Assembly (NCBI GenBank): GCA_017617315.1
Contig: JAFZWM010000018.1
Coordinates: forward strand, 1-64,000
Length of the DNA stretch: 64,000 bases
Direction: 5' to 3'
Origin: Bacteroidaceae bacterium
GTDB lineage: Bacteria; Bacteroidota; Bacteroidia; Bacteroidales; Bacteroidaceae
This document shows positions 9,413 to 18,701 of this stretch, piece after piece. The translations under genes were made by a program, and so were the position numbers. The notes below the pieces were generated by a model. It was not told the origin of the DNA. It worked only from the letters and a program-made list of their open reading frames with translations, and made no database searches. The number at the start of each line of letters is the position of its first letter. The first letter of the stretch is position 1.

Positions 9413-10543
9413 TTATATTTTATGACAAACCATTTTATAGACTTCGGCAAGTTTCTGCGCCGATTCTTTCCACGAATAATTATTCAAGGCTTTGTGTCCT
9501 TTGTCAATTAAAGCTTGTTTCTGTTCGTTCTGCAAAGTTAAGAAATTTCTCAGACAATCCGTCAATGTGTTTTCTTTTTCGTTGAGAGAAAAATACATCG
9601 CTCCGTCTTTTGCAATCTCCGGAAAGCAACTTGCGTTGTTCAGCAGAACGGGACAACCGCATCGCCACGCCTCCAGAATCGGGATTCCAAAGCCTTCGTA
9701 GAGCGACGGATAGATAAAACATTCGGCATTGACATACAATGTTGCCAGTTCATCGGCCGAAACGAACATCTGATGCACCCTGTCCTCTATTCCATGCTTT
9801 CTGAAAAGAGCCATTTCATCGGCAGAGAAAGGCGTTCCGGTGCAAACGATATTCAAGTTCTGCCTCTCACGCATTACGGGCAACGCCGCCTCGATGAAAG
9901 GCACAAAATTCTTGTACGTCCACCTACTGCCAACATATAAGATGTATGGATATTCCATCGGCTTGCCTTTAAGCGAGTACGATGACAAAGCCTTTGGCGC
10001 ACCGTGATAAATGACCGTAATCTTGTCCTCTGGGATGCCGTAAAGTTCAATCACATCCTTCTTTGTATTTTCGCTTACAGCTACGATATGGTCAGCTCTC
10101 AGAGCGAGTTCTTTCTTTCGTATCATCTCCAAGCCCGACAGCGGAAACATCTCGGGATATCTCTCCATGGCCATGTCGTGAATCGTTACAACAAGAGGCT
10201 TGTTGCCCAAGTAAGGCAAGAAATAATCATCGAAGAACGTTGGATGAAACACCTCGAAATCACCTTTTTTCAGCAAATCTATGCAGATGTCTCTGTCCAT
10301 AAGATATTCGTTCAGTTTTGTTTTCTGAGCTTTGTACCTCAACGTTCTGTATAATATTTTGTAAGAAAATGCTTTCCTGTAAAGGTGTTCTATCGGCATC
10401 ATGTAGACATTCTCGCACATGGAAGCACCCACAACAGCCTCAACATCATCCGGAAGACAATGTATCAGTTCGGCGAAACAACGCGATACTCCGCCGTGTG
10501 TCTGCATCTGAAATGCCTGAAAATCAAACAAAGTTCTTATCAT
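9413..10543 (-). CDS. Family 4 glycosyltransferase
   Basis: A GT-B glycosyltransferase of 376 residues: the N-terminal acceptor domain begins MIRTLFDFQAF and continues QMQTHGGVSRCFAEL, and the C-terminal donor domain carries EGFGIPILEAWRCGCPV with the E-x7-E pair of retaining GT4 enzymes. The arrangement is like WbaZ-type mannosyltransferases. I start at the ATG at 10543, one base after the upstream stop; an upstream TTG at 10555 would overlap that gene. It acts in the cytoplasm on a lipid-linked glycan. Confidence 0.88.
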   Translation of the reverse strand: MIRTLFDFQAFQMQTHGGVSRCFAELIHCLPDDVEAVVGASMCENVYMMPIEHLYRKAFSYKILYRTLRYKAQKTKLNEYLMDRDICIDLLKKGDFEVFHPTFFDDYFLPYLGNKPLVVTIHDMAMERYPEMFPLSGLEMIRKKELALRADHIVAVSENTKKDVIELYGIPEDKITVIYHGAPKALSSYSLKGKPMEYPYILYVGSRWTYKNFVPFIEAALPVMRERQNLNIVCTGTPFSADEMALFRKHGIEDRVHQMFVSADELATLYVNAECFIYPSLYEGFGIPILEAWRCGCPVLLNNASCFPEIAKDGAMYFSLNEKENTLTDCLRNFLTLQNEQKQALIDKGHKALNNYSWKESAQKLAEVYKMVCHKI

Positions 10544-10544
10544 A

Positions 10545-11582
10545 TCACCAACCAAAAATTAATTTTCTGTGTTTGAAGGATGGAACAAGGTATATTAATC
10601 CAACAGTAACGCCCACCACAACAAAGAATGTCGACAATACATATAGTGAGTAATAATCTTTCAAGACCATTAATGACGTAACATCAACCAATCTATACCA
10701 AACATTCAATATAATAAAATGAATCATATAAATAGCCATGCTATGTCTTCCTATATAAAGAAACATTTCAGAAGGCACTTTTACAATACACTTACGATAC
10801 ACATACTGCAAAATATACATAAATGCCACGGAAGATGCCAAACCCACAATAATTCTATAGATACACGGCTTTAAAATAGCAAGATTAAAAAGTATTTTTC
10901 CTTTTTCGAAATACAAAAATTCTAAGCCACACAAATAAAAATACGAAGTTCTGTTCCAAAAAGGAATAAGAATACAATACAATACCAATAAAATAACAGT
11001 CACCAATTTCCATTGCCTATCAATAGAATTTTTACACAAACTGTAATAATATCCAGCAATATAAAACGGATATATAAACTTAACATACCTCAAATCACCA
11101 ACTGGCAATACAAATAAAAGTACAACCGAAATCAATACAACAAAAACACTTTTTTCCTTTATTTTATTTGCTGTCCATAAGCATAGAATTGACAAAAATA
11201 AAGAATATAAAAACCAATACGCTAAAGGTGAACACACAAAATACATAAGAAAACTATTCAAGTCCCTTTTTTTCTCTGAAACAAAAATCCAAACTATATT
11301 CGTTACAACTCCACTCCAAAATATCGACGGAATAATCAATTGTGCAAAGCGTTTTTTTATTACATCCCAGAAAGACAAACTTAGAGACTTCGAAACGAAT
11401 AATCCAGACACAAATGCAAACATCTGCATGTGAAACGAATATATGAACACAAATAATGGCACTTCAAAATAATACGCCCCTTCTTGTGTCATACAATATT
11501 GAATAGAATGTCCTAACACAACAAGCAGTATCAGAACACACTTTATGAAATCTATTGAATTATCACGCTTTTGCATATTCAT
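10545..11582 (-). CDS. Acyltransferase-3 family membrane protein
   Basis: A 345-residue protein with about ten membrane helices. The first helix contains IDFIKCVLILLVVLGHS with the family histidine at 25, followed by PLFVFIYSFHMQMFAFVSG, a hallmark of acyltransferase-3 proteins. Predicted to transfer acetyl or another acyl group to the surface glycan. Its start overlaps the stop of the preceding GT-C-like gene (ATGA). Strongly AT-rich codon use, like the other membrane genes of this operon. It is the second such acyltransferase here, so two positions may be acylated. Confidence 0.85.
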   Translation of the reverse strand: MNMQKRDNSIDFIKCVLILLVVLGHSIQYCMTQEGAYYFEVPLFVFIYSFHMQMFAFVSGLFVSKSLSLSFWDVIKKRFAQLIIPSIFWSGVVTNIVWIFVSEKKRDLNSFLMYFVCSPLAYWFLYSLFLSILCLWTANKIKEKSVFVVLISVVLLFVLPVGDLRYVKFIYPFYIAGYYYSLCKNSIDRQWKLVTVILLVLYCILIPFWNRTSYFYLCGLEFLYFEKGKILFNLAILKPCIYRIIVGLASSVAFMYILQYVYRKCIVKVPSEMFLYIGRHSMAIYMIHFIILNVWYRLVDVTSLMVLKDYYSLYVLSTFFVVVGVTVGLIYLVPSFKHRKLIFGW

Positions 11583-13009
11583 TTCACTTCGTAAACATCA
11601 AAATTTGCATTCATGTCAAAATCTACACTATATACTAATTTCAAATATCCATCTTTTATTCTTTCAACTATAAAGTCCTTATATTTATTACGATAATAAC
11701 CAGAAAATATAATACGAGATTCTGTTTGTGGCATTACAGAATCGTTTAGCATCTTTAGTTCGAATCCACTTGCTTTGTATTCAGGATGAAGCCAATAGCT
11801 GACATACCTATTAATCTGACGCAAATTATTCTTAGCCTCCTTATCCTTATCTCCATCGACATTGAAATAATAGATATCTCCTCTTTTTGAATATTCTCCC
11901 ATCTCCTTATAGAATGGTGTAAAGAAAGTCCTGCATTCCTGATTTATAGAAGCTACAACCCATCCGCGTTTTGCCGAGATATAAAATATCGGCAACATAC
12001 AGACAACACACGCAATAATTCCGCCCTTACCAAACCAACCTTTAAGTTTTTCTTCAACTTTTCCTATCAGAAAAACAACATAAGGCGCAAGCAAGACAAA
12101 GCAAGGATAGTAATAATATGGACGCCAAAATGTAAGTATAAAATAGGATGACATATAAGCATATGCAGAAACAAATGCAGCATCCACTATTGGGTAGTAT
12201 TTCCGTTCAATATAATAATGGACTGCTCTGACAGGCAAAAGTATAACCATCAGCCACAAAGCTGGAAAAACCTTAAATGTAAAAACAATATTACTCAAAA
12301 ATGGATTATACTCTTGCTCTACATACTCTGTATCACCTGAAAATTGAATAAAAACAACATATAAGCTCAAGAATACAACAGCACTTACAATCATTACAAT
12401 ATATGCCATTTTCTCTTGCTTATTCAAATTCTTTCTTCTGAATAGAAATTCAGTTATAGCGAATGTCAAAAGCACTCCAAATAACGGCTCTTTTGTATAT
12501 GGAATATAAAAAACAAGCAAACAATACAACACTATCTGCAAAGGACTTTTATTTTCTTTATGAAATCCTTGCAGCATAACTATCATAAGCAAGAGTTCGA
12601 CTATAACAATTTTTTCAGGAAAAATTATATTCAAATAAACTTGCAGAAACTGATATAACAACCATGAAAAAAAGGCAATTTTCACAAAACCACTTCCCTT
12701 AATTTTCAAGAATAAGAAAGAAGCTGTAAGAAACAAAAATGCTACCCAAATATAATGAGCCAATGGACTCTCACCATGCGGTATCAATACAAGAAAATTT
12801 GTATCAAAATGATTACATGGAATAAAACGTCCTTTTCCAACATGACGCATCAATGATTCCGGCTGTCCAAGCGCCGTTGTATACAACCATTCATAATCGT
12901 CGCACGAACACCACGCAGCATTCTTTACAATGTAATACGCAAAAAATGAGACAATCAGTCCATAAATGACGTACACCACATAAGATGAATATTTATTTAA
13001 CATCTGCAT
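11579..13009 (-). CDS. DUF6056-like polytopic membrane protein, possible GT-C glycosyltransferase
   Basis: A 476-residue protein with about eleven hydrophobic helices and a soluble C-terminal tail. Just after the first helix is an acidic pair (CSCDDYEW, D37/D38) in the first outer loop, followed by GKGRFIPCNHFD. GT-C enzymes use such acidic residues in catalysis with polyprenyl-phosphate sugars. It is clearly a paralogue of the 14228-15577 gene: both have TTALG, then GxGRF(I/V)P and NHFD(T/S)N in the same places. The family is uncharacterised as far as I know; the transferase role is inferred from topology and context. Confidence 0.7.
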   Translation of the reverse strand: MQMLNKYSSYVVYVIYGLIVSFFAYYIVKNAAWCSCDDYEWLYTTALGQPESLMRHVGKGRFIPCNHFDTNFLVLIPHGESPLAHYIWVAFLFLTASFLFLKIKGSGFVKIAFFSWLLYQFLQVYLNIIFPEKIVIVELLLMIVMLQGFHKENKSPLQIVLYCLLVFYIPYTKEPLFGVLLTFAITEFLFRRKNLNKQEKMAYIVMIVSAVVFLSLYVVFIQFSGDTEYVEQEYNPFLSNIVFTFKVFPALWLMVILLPVRAVHYYIERKYYPIVDAAFVSAYAYMSSYFILTFWRPYYYYPCFVLLAPYVVFLIGKVEEKLKGWFGKGGIIACVVCMLPIFYISAKRGWVVASINQECRTFFTPFYKEMGEYSKRGDIYYFNVDGDKDKEAKNNLRQINRYVSYWLHPEYKASGFELKMLNDSVMPQTESRIIFSGYYRNKYKDFIVERIKDGYLKLVYSVDFDMNANFDVYEVK

Positions 13010-13019
13010 TTTTTTATTT

Positions 13020-14183
13020 TTATAAATTCATAGCATTGAGCAAAAAAGAGGCCGATTCTGCAACCTTCTCTTTTAGAAGCATATTGCATTTTGAGTAATC
13101 AATTTCAAAAGAGGCAACTTCGTTAAAGGTTCTGCCATCTGAAACGCATTTTTCTTCGATATCCAAATCGGACAGCAAATTGAGAACACGGGCATTTCCC
13201 CCAGAGTGAGTTCCATTGAGTGGAACATAAACAAAATTCTTACGGAACAGAATGGAAAAAACTATTCCATGAAAAGATGTCGTAATGACTATTTCGCTGT
13301 ATTTTATCAACGAAAGCCATTCTTCAACCGATGGATAAATATATTTTGCACCTTTCAAAATTTCACTTCCATCAAAATAACCGCTCGATGCCGTGGCTAT
13401 CGCACTCAAACTATTCTCGCGACAAAACGCCTGCGCCTCGTCCCAACAAATCTCATCGGGAGATTCTATATTAAGTTGGTAGACAAAAGCATATCTGTCT
13501 GAAATCAGCCTTTTCTCTGCAAGATTTTCGAAGGCATTAGCACCCAACAATAAAGTCGGATCTACAACTTTTGTAGCCTTTATTCCTACGCTTTTGCAAA
13601 TCTTAGCGCCTTGTGTTTCGCGAACACTTACAGCATCAAAACGACTAAGGTTTTCAGCCAGTTTTGACCTAAGATTTTCGGGATATTCATTCATCGAGAA
13701 ACTTGCAGCATAAGCAACGCGCCTCACCTCCTCACCTCCAAAATCAAGATAGAATGCCAAATTCTCTGGTTTCGACAGCAATTGCGCCCACACCTGGTCG
13801 CTCCCAACAATATAGCAATTGGCTATCGGAGGATTTTTCTGCAAATCAGCCAGATTGCTATAAGTTTCCGACATATTTATATTTTTTTTCAGAAAGTCTT
13901 CGAATTTCCGTTTCTTTTCGTGTCGATATTTTTCAAATTCCTCGTTGGCGAGGCGCCTCCTTTCCACGCACATTCCAAACAACGACACTAAGGGATAAAT
14001 TACATAGACTTTAAGAAGCATTTTCCACAACGAAGTGTACTGCCGTTCTGCCTTTATGAATCTGTAAGATATCAAAAAAGGATTATGTTCTTTTTCACGC
14101 AGATATTGTTGCAGAGCATAACACTGCAACATTTGCCCGTAATTATCTTTCGACTGCCATAATGTTAATACTCCTATTTGCAT
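13020..14183 (-). CDS. Polysaccharide pyruvyl transferase family protein
   Basis: A 387-residue protein of the CsaB/WcaK type: MQIGVLTLWQSKDNYGQMLQ at the start, GSDQVW at 127-132, and a later SFHGIVFSILFRKNFV segment. The GSDQVW and SFHG motifs define the family, which adds ketal-linked pyruvate from phosphoenolpyruvate to sugars. Some members in glycan loci may have other roles. It is flanked on both sides by the paired DUF6056-like membrane proteins. No membrane helix; cytoplasmic. Confidence 0.83.
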   Translation of the reverse strand: MQIGVLTLWQSKDNYGQMLQCYALQQYLREKEHNPFLISYRFIKAERQYTSLWKMLLKVYVIYPLVSLFGMCVERRRLANEEFEKYRHEKKRKFEDFLKKNINMSETYSNLADLQKNPPIANCYIVGSDQVWAQLLSKPENLAFYLDFGGEEVRRVAYAASFSMNEYPENLRSKLAENLSRFDAVSVRETQGAKICKSVGIKATKVVDPTLLLGANAFENLAEKRLISDRYAFVYQLNIESPDEICWDEAQAFCRENSLSAIATASSGYFDGSEILKGAKYIYPSVEEWLSLIKYSEIVITTSFHGIVFSILFRKNFVYVPLNGTHSGGNARVLNLLSDLDIEEKCVSDGRTFNEVASFEIDYSKCNMLLKEKVAESASFLLNAMNL

Positions 14184-14227
14184 AAAAGACTTTTTTTAGA
14201 AATTAAACTTCCCGCAAATTAACTGTT

Positions 14228-15577
14228 TTATTTCTTATAGAATTTCAACTCGTCATTATCATATATCCTCACGTAACTGCCTTTGGGCACAGAATCAACA
14301 GAAGAAATATATGTAAACTTGTAATTAAGGTTTCGTGGGGTCATCCAATATCCTATAAAAATCTCATCATTTTTCACCTTGTAACCATAATGCAAATCAC
14401 TCATCTTTAATGAATCTGTAACTGCATATATCGTATTTGTTTCAGCAATTCGGGCAAGATTACGGAAATATTCTGGATAATATGTTCTGTTATGAGATGT
14501 TGCCTCTCCCATCACAATAATATTCTTGACAGACTTATACAACAACAAGCACAAAAAGACATAAACTAAGTATTTTATTTTTTTCTGTTGCAGAAGTTCA
14601 CTCAAAGCCTTGCAAATAGACGGCAATGCCAATACTACAGATGGAATAAAATAATATCCATCGTTTAACTTCAGAATGAAATAAGCCGAACAATATGCAA
14701 CCGACATGAACAGAAAAGCATCCAGTACTGATATCTCCCGACTTTTCAGAACTATATATATGCGATAAAACAAGAATCCCCAAATAATTATCAAAAAAGG
14801 CTGGTGCTTGAATGATTCCACAATATTCTGAATATAAGTCAACTGCACACGTCCCTGATTGTAAAATAAATCGGAGTGTAGAAATACTATAAAATAGTAT
14901 AACAACGCATAAACAAGCGCGTTAAGCAGACAGAAGTAGCAGAATCGCTTTTCATTAACATTTATTTTTCTCTTTCTAAAAATAAGATTTATCAAAGAAA
15001 AAACAACAAAAACTCCGAATACCGGCTCTTTGGCATACGTTATGTACAAAACAACGATGCACAATAGAATCAAAGAAACAAAAGAGTTCTCATCATGAAG
15101 TTTTTGAAATAAATACATGAAAAGAGCAAAGCCAAGAATTATTATTTTCTCGGGATATATTATGCTTAAATATACGTTTACAGATTCATAAACAAAAAAA
15201 GAGTAAGAAACCAAGAGCAATACACCATTGGCACCTGGAACATGCTTTTTTAATGCCTTAAGAAGGAAAAAAGAAGCCAAACAGAATACCATTGAAACCA
15301 ACAAATAGTGCACAAATGCCGTGTTTCCGTACGGCAAAAAAAGAGTTAAATTCGAATCAAAATGATTAAACGGCACAAAACGGCCGTTTCCGACATGATA
15401 TGATATCGGCTCAGCAATGCCTAATGCCGTCGTCTTCACCCATTCAAAATCATCACCATTAACCCAATTTGCATTATGCAGAATGAAGAATACCGCAAGC
15501 AAGGCAACCGCCGCTATACAGAAATAACAGAAATTGCCAATAAATACATTGCGAATATTTATTCTTTCACCCAACAT
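14228..15577 (-). CDS. DUF6056-like polytopic membrane protein, possible GT-C glycosyltransferase
   Basis: A 449-residue protein with about eleven hydrophobic helices and a short polar tail, paralogous to the gene at 11579-13009. The first outer loop has GDDFEW (D42/D43) and then TTALG, GNGRFVPFNHFDSN, the same conserved positions as its paralogue. The acidic pair after helix 1 suggests a GT-C fold using undecaprenyl-phosphate sugars, but there is no biochemical evidence. Its start overlaps the wzt-like gene by 11 bases. AT-rich codon use. Confidence 0.7.
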   Translation of the reverse strand: MLGERINIRNVFIGNFCYFCIAAVALLAVFFILHNANWVNGDDFEWVKTTALGIAEPISYHVGNGRFVPFNHFDSNLTLFLPYGNTAFVHYLLVSMVFCLASFFLLKALKKHVPGANGVLLLVSYSFFVYESVNVYLSIIYPEKIIILGFALFMYLFQKLHDENSFVSLILLCIVVLYITYAKEPVFGVFVVFSLINLIFRKRKINVNEKRFCYFCLLNALVYALLYYFIVFLHSDLFYNQGRVQLTYIQNIVESFKHQPFLIIIWGFLFYRIYIVLKSREISVLDAFLFMSVAYCSAYFILKLNDGYYFIPSVVLALPSICKALSELLQQKKIKYLVYVFLCLLLYKSVKNIIVMGEATSHNRTYYPEYFRNLARIAETNTIYAVTDSLKMSDLHYGYKVKNDEIFIGYWMTPRNLNYKFTYISSVDSVPKGSYVRIYDNDELKFYKK

Positions 15578-16838
15578 TCCACTCTGGTTTTACTACTACA
15601 AGACCATTGTTTACACCGTTGTATTTCAGATAATCAGTACCATTATCGAAAATCTTGCAGGCACAGATTTCTCTCACGGCATCGAGAATCTGGACATTCG
15701 GAACATGAAGAACGATGTCAAACGCATAGTCGCCCGGCGCGAAAATACAGCTTGGCAATTTCAGGTCGAACGTGTATTCGCCGTCCTTCTCTGCGGCTTC
15801 GGAAATCAGATATTCGAAAGTACACATCTTAACTCTGTTCTGCGTGTAGAAGCCAACGCCAAGAACGCATTTCGAATCGACAGTAAATCCGCTCTGCTTG
15901 CCGAGCTTTATCGACAAATGAATGCCTTCGTCGAACTTGTACATTCCAATCTGCTGATTTTCAGTACCGAGAAGCGAGACTTCCTTTACAAACAGATTCT
16001 TACTGCTCGATTTCTCGCCGGCAACATATTTTGAGTCGCGCGAACCGCCTTGCAGATAGTACGACACGGTTTCCTGAATTGTAGAAGCATATTTTACCGT
16101 TCCATTTTCAAGCAGAATACCTTTCTGACAAAGGTTTAGCATAGAGTCCATATTGTGGCTCACAAACAGAACCGTTCTGCCTTCGCCCTTCGACACATCT
16201 TGCATCTTACCGATGGCTTTCTTCTGAAATTCGGCATCACCAACGGCAAGAACCTCGTCAACAACCAAGATTTCAGGCTCAAGAAAGGCTGCGATGGCAA
16301 AGCCAAGACGCACGGTCATACCGCTCGAATAGCGTTTAGTTGGAGTATCAAGATAGCGAGCAACACCTGCGAAATCCACGATTTCATCGAGTTTGCGAGT
16401 AATCTCACTCCTCGTCATGCCCATAATTGAGCCGTTCATGTATATATTCTCGCGTCCTGTCAGTTCAGGATGAAATCCTGTTCCGACTTCGAGCAAAGAG
16501 GCGATTCGTCCTCGAGCCTTTATCGTTCCAACGGTTGGAGTCGTTACTCTCGAAAGAAGTTTCAGAAGAGTTGATTTTCCAGCTCCGTTTCGGCCGATTA
16601 TGCCGACGACATCGCCCTTATTTATATCGAACGTAATATTCTGCAAAGCCCATACATAGTCGGATGTTCCTTTTGTTGAGCGGTCGTTCACCTGTCCTAC
16701 CTTCAAATACGGATCTTCCTTTCCGAGAATCCTCGTCTGCCACCATCGGTTAAGGTCGTGCGACAAGGTTCCCGTTCCCATCACTCCAAGCTGATAAAGT
16801 TTTCCTACACCCTCAAATTTGATTGCTACGTTACTCAT
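15567..16838 (-). CDS. wzt: ABC exporter ATP-binding subunit with Wzt C-terminal domain
   Basis: The 423-residue protein has an ATPase domain (Walker A GRNGAGKST at 82-90, signature SSGMT at 171-175, Walker B LVVDE at 191-195) and a C-terminal ~160-residue beta-rich extension typical of Wzt. In characterised systems that domain recognises the finished O-polysaccharide end, so it carries substrate specificity. It powers export of undecaprenyl-diphosphate-linked polymer across the inner membrane together with the permease gene 12 bases upstream. The C-terminal domain suggests a chain-terminator or modification signal is recognised. Confidence 0.92.
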   Translation of the reverse strand: MSNVAIKFEGVGKLYQLGVMGTGTLSHDLNRWWQTRILGKEDPYLKVGQVNDRSTKGTSDYVWALQNITFDINKGDVVGIIGRNGAGKSTLLKLLSRVTTPTVGTIKARGRIASLLEVGTGFHPELTGRENIYMNGSIMGMTRSEITRKLDEIVDFAGVARYLDTPTKRYSSGMTVRLGFAIAAFLEPEILVVDEVLAVGDAEFQKKAIGKMQDVSKGEGRTVLFVSHNMDSMLNLCQKGILLENGTVKYASTIQETVSYYLQGGSRDSKYVAGEKSSSKNLFVKEVSLLGTENQQIGMYKFDEGIHLSIKLGKQSGFTVDSKCVLGVGFYTQNRVKMCTFEYLISEAAEKDGEYTFDLKLPSCIFAPGDYAFDIVLHVPNVQILDAVREICACKIFDNGTDYLKYNGVNNGLVVVKPEWNVG

Positions 16839-16850
16839 ATCTGTTCAGAA

Positions 16851-17693
16851 TTAAATGGTATCCATAAAGTTACGCTCGGTCTTGCTGAAAAGTACAAGTC
16901 CGAAGAATAGCGAAATCACAAGACATACAGCCGAATACAAAAGCATCATCCAGTCTACGACTCCTGCTCCGGTTACGCTATATCTGAAGAACTCGAAGAT
17001 TGAGCTCAGAGGATTAAGCTGCAACAGCCAGCGATATTTTTCGGGAGCCGCGCTGAGCGGATAGATTATCGGAGTGGCATACATAAAGAGTTGAATGCCA
17101 AAGGTTACGAGCATATTCAAGTCGCGATACTTGGTTGTGAGCGACGTAACTATCAGTCCCCACGACATGGCAAACAATGCCGTCATGGCAATCAGCAACG
17201 GAAAGAGGATTATCATCCAGTTTACAGACATCTGCACTCCCGTAAAAACGTAATAGAGATAAACGCCAAGCCACAGCACAAACTGGATTGCGAATTTCAC
17301 CAAATTAGATGTTAAGCCAGAAAGCGGCACAACCAATCGCGGGAAATATACCTTTCCGAAGACGGCGGCATTTGTCATGAACACCGTAGAGGATGCCGTA
17401 AAGCAAGCGTTAAAATAGTTCCAGAACAGGATTCCGCTCATGTAGAATACTGCCTGCGGAACGCCATCTGTTGAGATTCCAGCCAATCCACCAAAAACAA
17501 CGATGTACATGATGGTTGTGAACACTGGCTGAATGAAAAACCACAGCGGACCTAAAATCGTCTGCTTATAAACCGTTACGATATCGCGCTTGACATACAT
17601 TCTGTAAAGGTCGCGATATCTCCAAATTCCCTTAATGTCAATATCAAACAGGTTCTTACTCGGAGTAATAACCATGTCCCATTTTTCTTCCAT
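16851..17693 (-). CDS. wzm: ABC-2 polysaccharide export permease
   Basis: A 280-residue permease of the Wzm/KpsM type with six predicted helices. The cytoplasmic N-terminal stretch (IWRYRDLYRMYVKRDIVTVY) and the LGPLWFFIQPVFTTIMYIVVF helix are typical of O-antigen exporters. It forms the channel with the Wzt-like ATPase encoded next. It starts six bases after the outer-membrane export lipoprotein gene, so the three export components are one transcript. The gene name is by family, not by demonstrated orthology. Confidence 0.92.
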   Translation of the reverse strand: MEEKWDMVITPSKNLFDIDIKGIWRYRDLYRMYVKRDIVTVYKQTILGPLWFFIQPVFTTIMYIVVFGGLAGISTDGVPQAVFYMSGILFWNYFNACFTASSTVFMTNAAVFGKVYFPRLVVPLSGLTSNLVKFAIQFVLWLGVYLYYVFTGVQMSVNWMIILFPLLIAMTALFAMSWGLIVTSLTTKYRDLNMLVTFGIQLFMYATPIIYPLSAAPEKYRWLLQLNPLSSIFEFFRYSVTGAGVVDWMMLLYSAVCLVISLFFGLVLFSKTERNFMDTI

Positions 17694-17699
17694 AATATT

Positions 17700-18506
17700 T
17701 TATTTAACCAAGGCAATAACTGCTACTACTGTCGAAACAACTCCCAATCCTGTTCCTACCAAGCTCCACCACTTTGCAAAAGGGCTGTTGTCTATCAGCA
17801 CCGTAGAACTTGGTTCGACATAAATGATGTCATTTTGCTGAACATAATAACAAGGCGAATTGAAAAGTTTGGCATCCGTTATGTCAAAACGATACATTAT
17901 ACGCTCGCCATTCACTTCTCTGTAAAGTCTGATGTTCTGCCTGTGCGCTCCTACCGTAACATCACCTCCACACTGTCCAAGGACATCGAGAATTGATGTG
18001 CGCTCTGATGAAAGGCTGATGACTCCGCCGTTTATTGCTCCGAGCACAGTTATGTGTGCATCCTGAAAATCGACCTTCACCGTCGCATCGTTTATATATC
18101 CTTTATCTTTTATCAGTTGTTCAAGCTTTCGGGCACACTCTTCTCTTGTCATACCAAGAACATTGACCTTGCCCAGCAACGGAACGATGATATCACCTTC
18201 TGGAGAAACTGTAAATCCGCCCTGTCCTTCAGCCAAACCACCTCGTGTGTTCGATGTCGTTCCACCCAACGTAATCTCGTTTGTAAAAGGATCGAGCAAC
18301 TCCTTGTCCTGACAATGAACCTTTATAGTCAAACGGTCGGCAGCCTTTATGCGCAGCTGATAATCCTGCATAATCTTCTGCGGACTGGCAAAAATCGAGT
18401 CCGACCCCTGCAACAATATCACTTTCTTTGGAGATACACACGACGTCAGGCTACAGACAAATGCAGCAACAATAATACATACAAGAATATTGAAATGTCT
18501 ATTCAT
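17700..18506 (-). CDS. Outer-membrane polysaccharide export (OPX) lipoprotein, Wza-like
   Basis: A 268-residue lipoprotein: signal peptide with lipobox LTSC (Cys23), a polysaccharide-export domain (YQLRIKAADRLTIKV from about 50), an SLBB-like segment (ITVLGAINGGVISL) and a C-terminal hydrophobic helix (about 245-267). Shorter than E. coli Wza (379) but usual for Bacteroidetes OPX proteins. It should form the outer-membrane or periplasmic exit for the polymer delivered by Wzm/Wzt. It is the first gene of the ~18-kb minus-strand operon and has a good promoter 28 bases upstream. Confidence 0.9.
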   Translation of the reverse strand: MNRHFNILVCIIVAAFVCSLTSCVSPKKVILLQGSDSIFASPQKIMQDYQLRIKAADRLTIKVHCQDKELLDPFTNEITLGGTTSNTRGGLAEGQGGFTVSPEGDIIVPLLGKVNVLGMTREECARKLEQLIKDKGYINDATVKVDFQDAHITVLGAINGGVISLSSERTSILDVLGQCGGDVTVGAHRQNIRLYREVNGERIMYRFDITDAKLFNSPCYYVQQNDIIYVEPSSTVLIDNSPFAKWWSLVGTGLGVVSTVVAVIALVK

Positions 18507-18534
18507 CTATATAAATTCATTCTAAAGTATTTTG

Positions 18535-18565
18535 CAAAGATATGTTAATTTTGCAAAACGACAAA
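18535..18565 (-). promoter_or_regulatory. Promoter of the large polysaccharide operon
   Basis: On the minus strand, TTTG (18562-18565) is followed after exactly 19 bases by TATCTTTG (18535-18542), the Bacteroidetes housekeeping promoter pattern. The predicted start lies about 20 bases before the OPX gene. No operator-like inverted repeat or invertible-promoter repeats were seen, in contrast to phase-variable Bacteroides capsule loci. Confidence 0.75.
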
Positions 18566-18629
18566 ATTCAGACTATCCAAATCGGCGCAATCTTTTTGTT
18601 TCGGGGTTTCTCATATAAATATATTTGTA

Positions 18630-18637
18630 TATTTTTG
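18630..18637 (+). promoter_or_regulatory. -7 element before the GH35 gene
   Basis: TATTTTTG lies 65 bases before the GH35 start, with a TTTC at 18607-18610 in the -33 position (19-base spacing). It is back to back with the polysaccharide operon promoter. Confidence 0.6.
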
Positions 18638-18701
18638 CAGAACTTTTGATAACAAAAGCAACACTAAAAGACAAATATTTCCAACAAACAGTAATCAAAA
18701 A

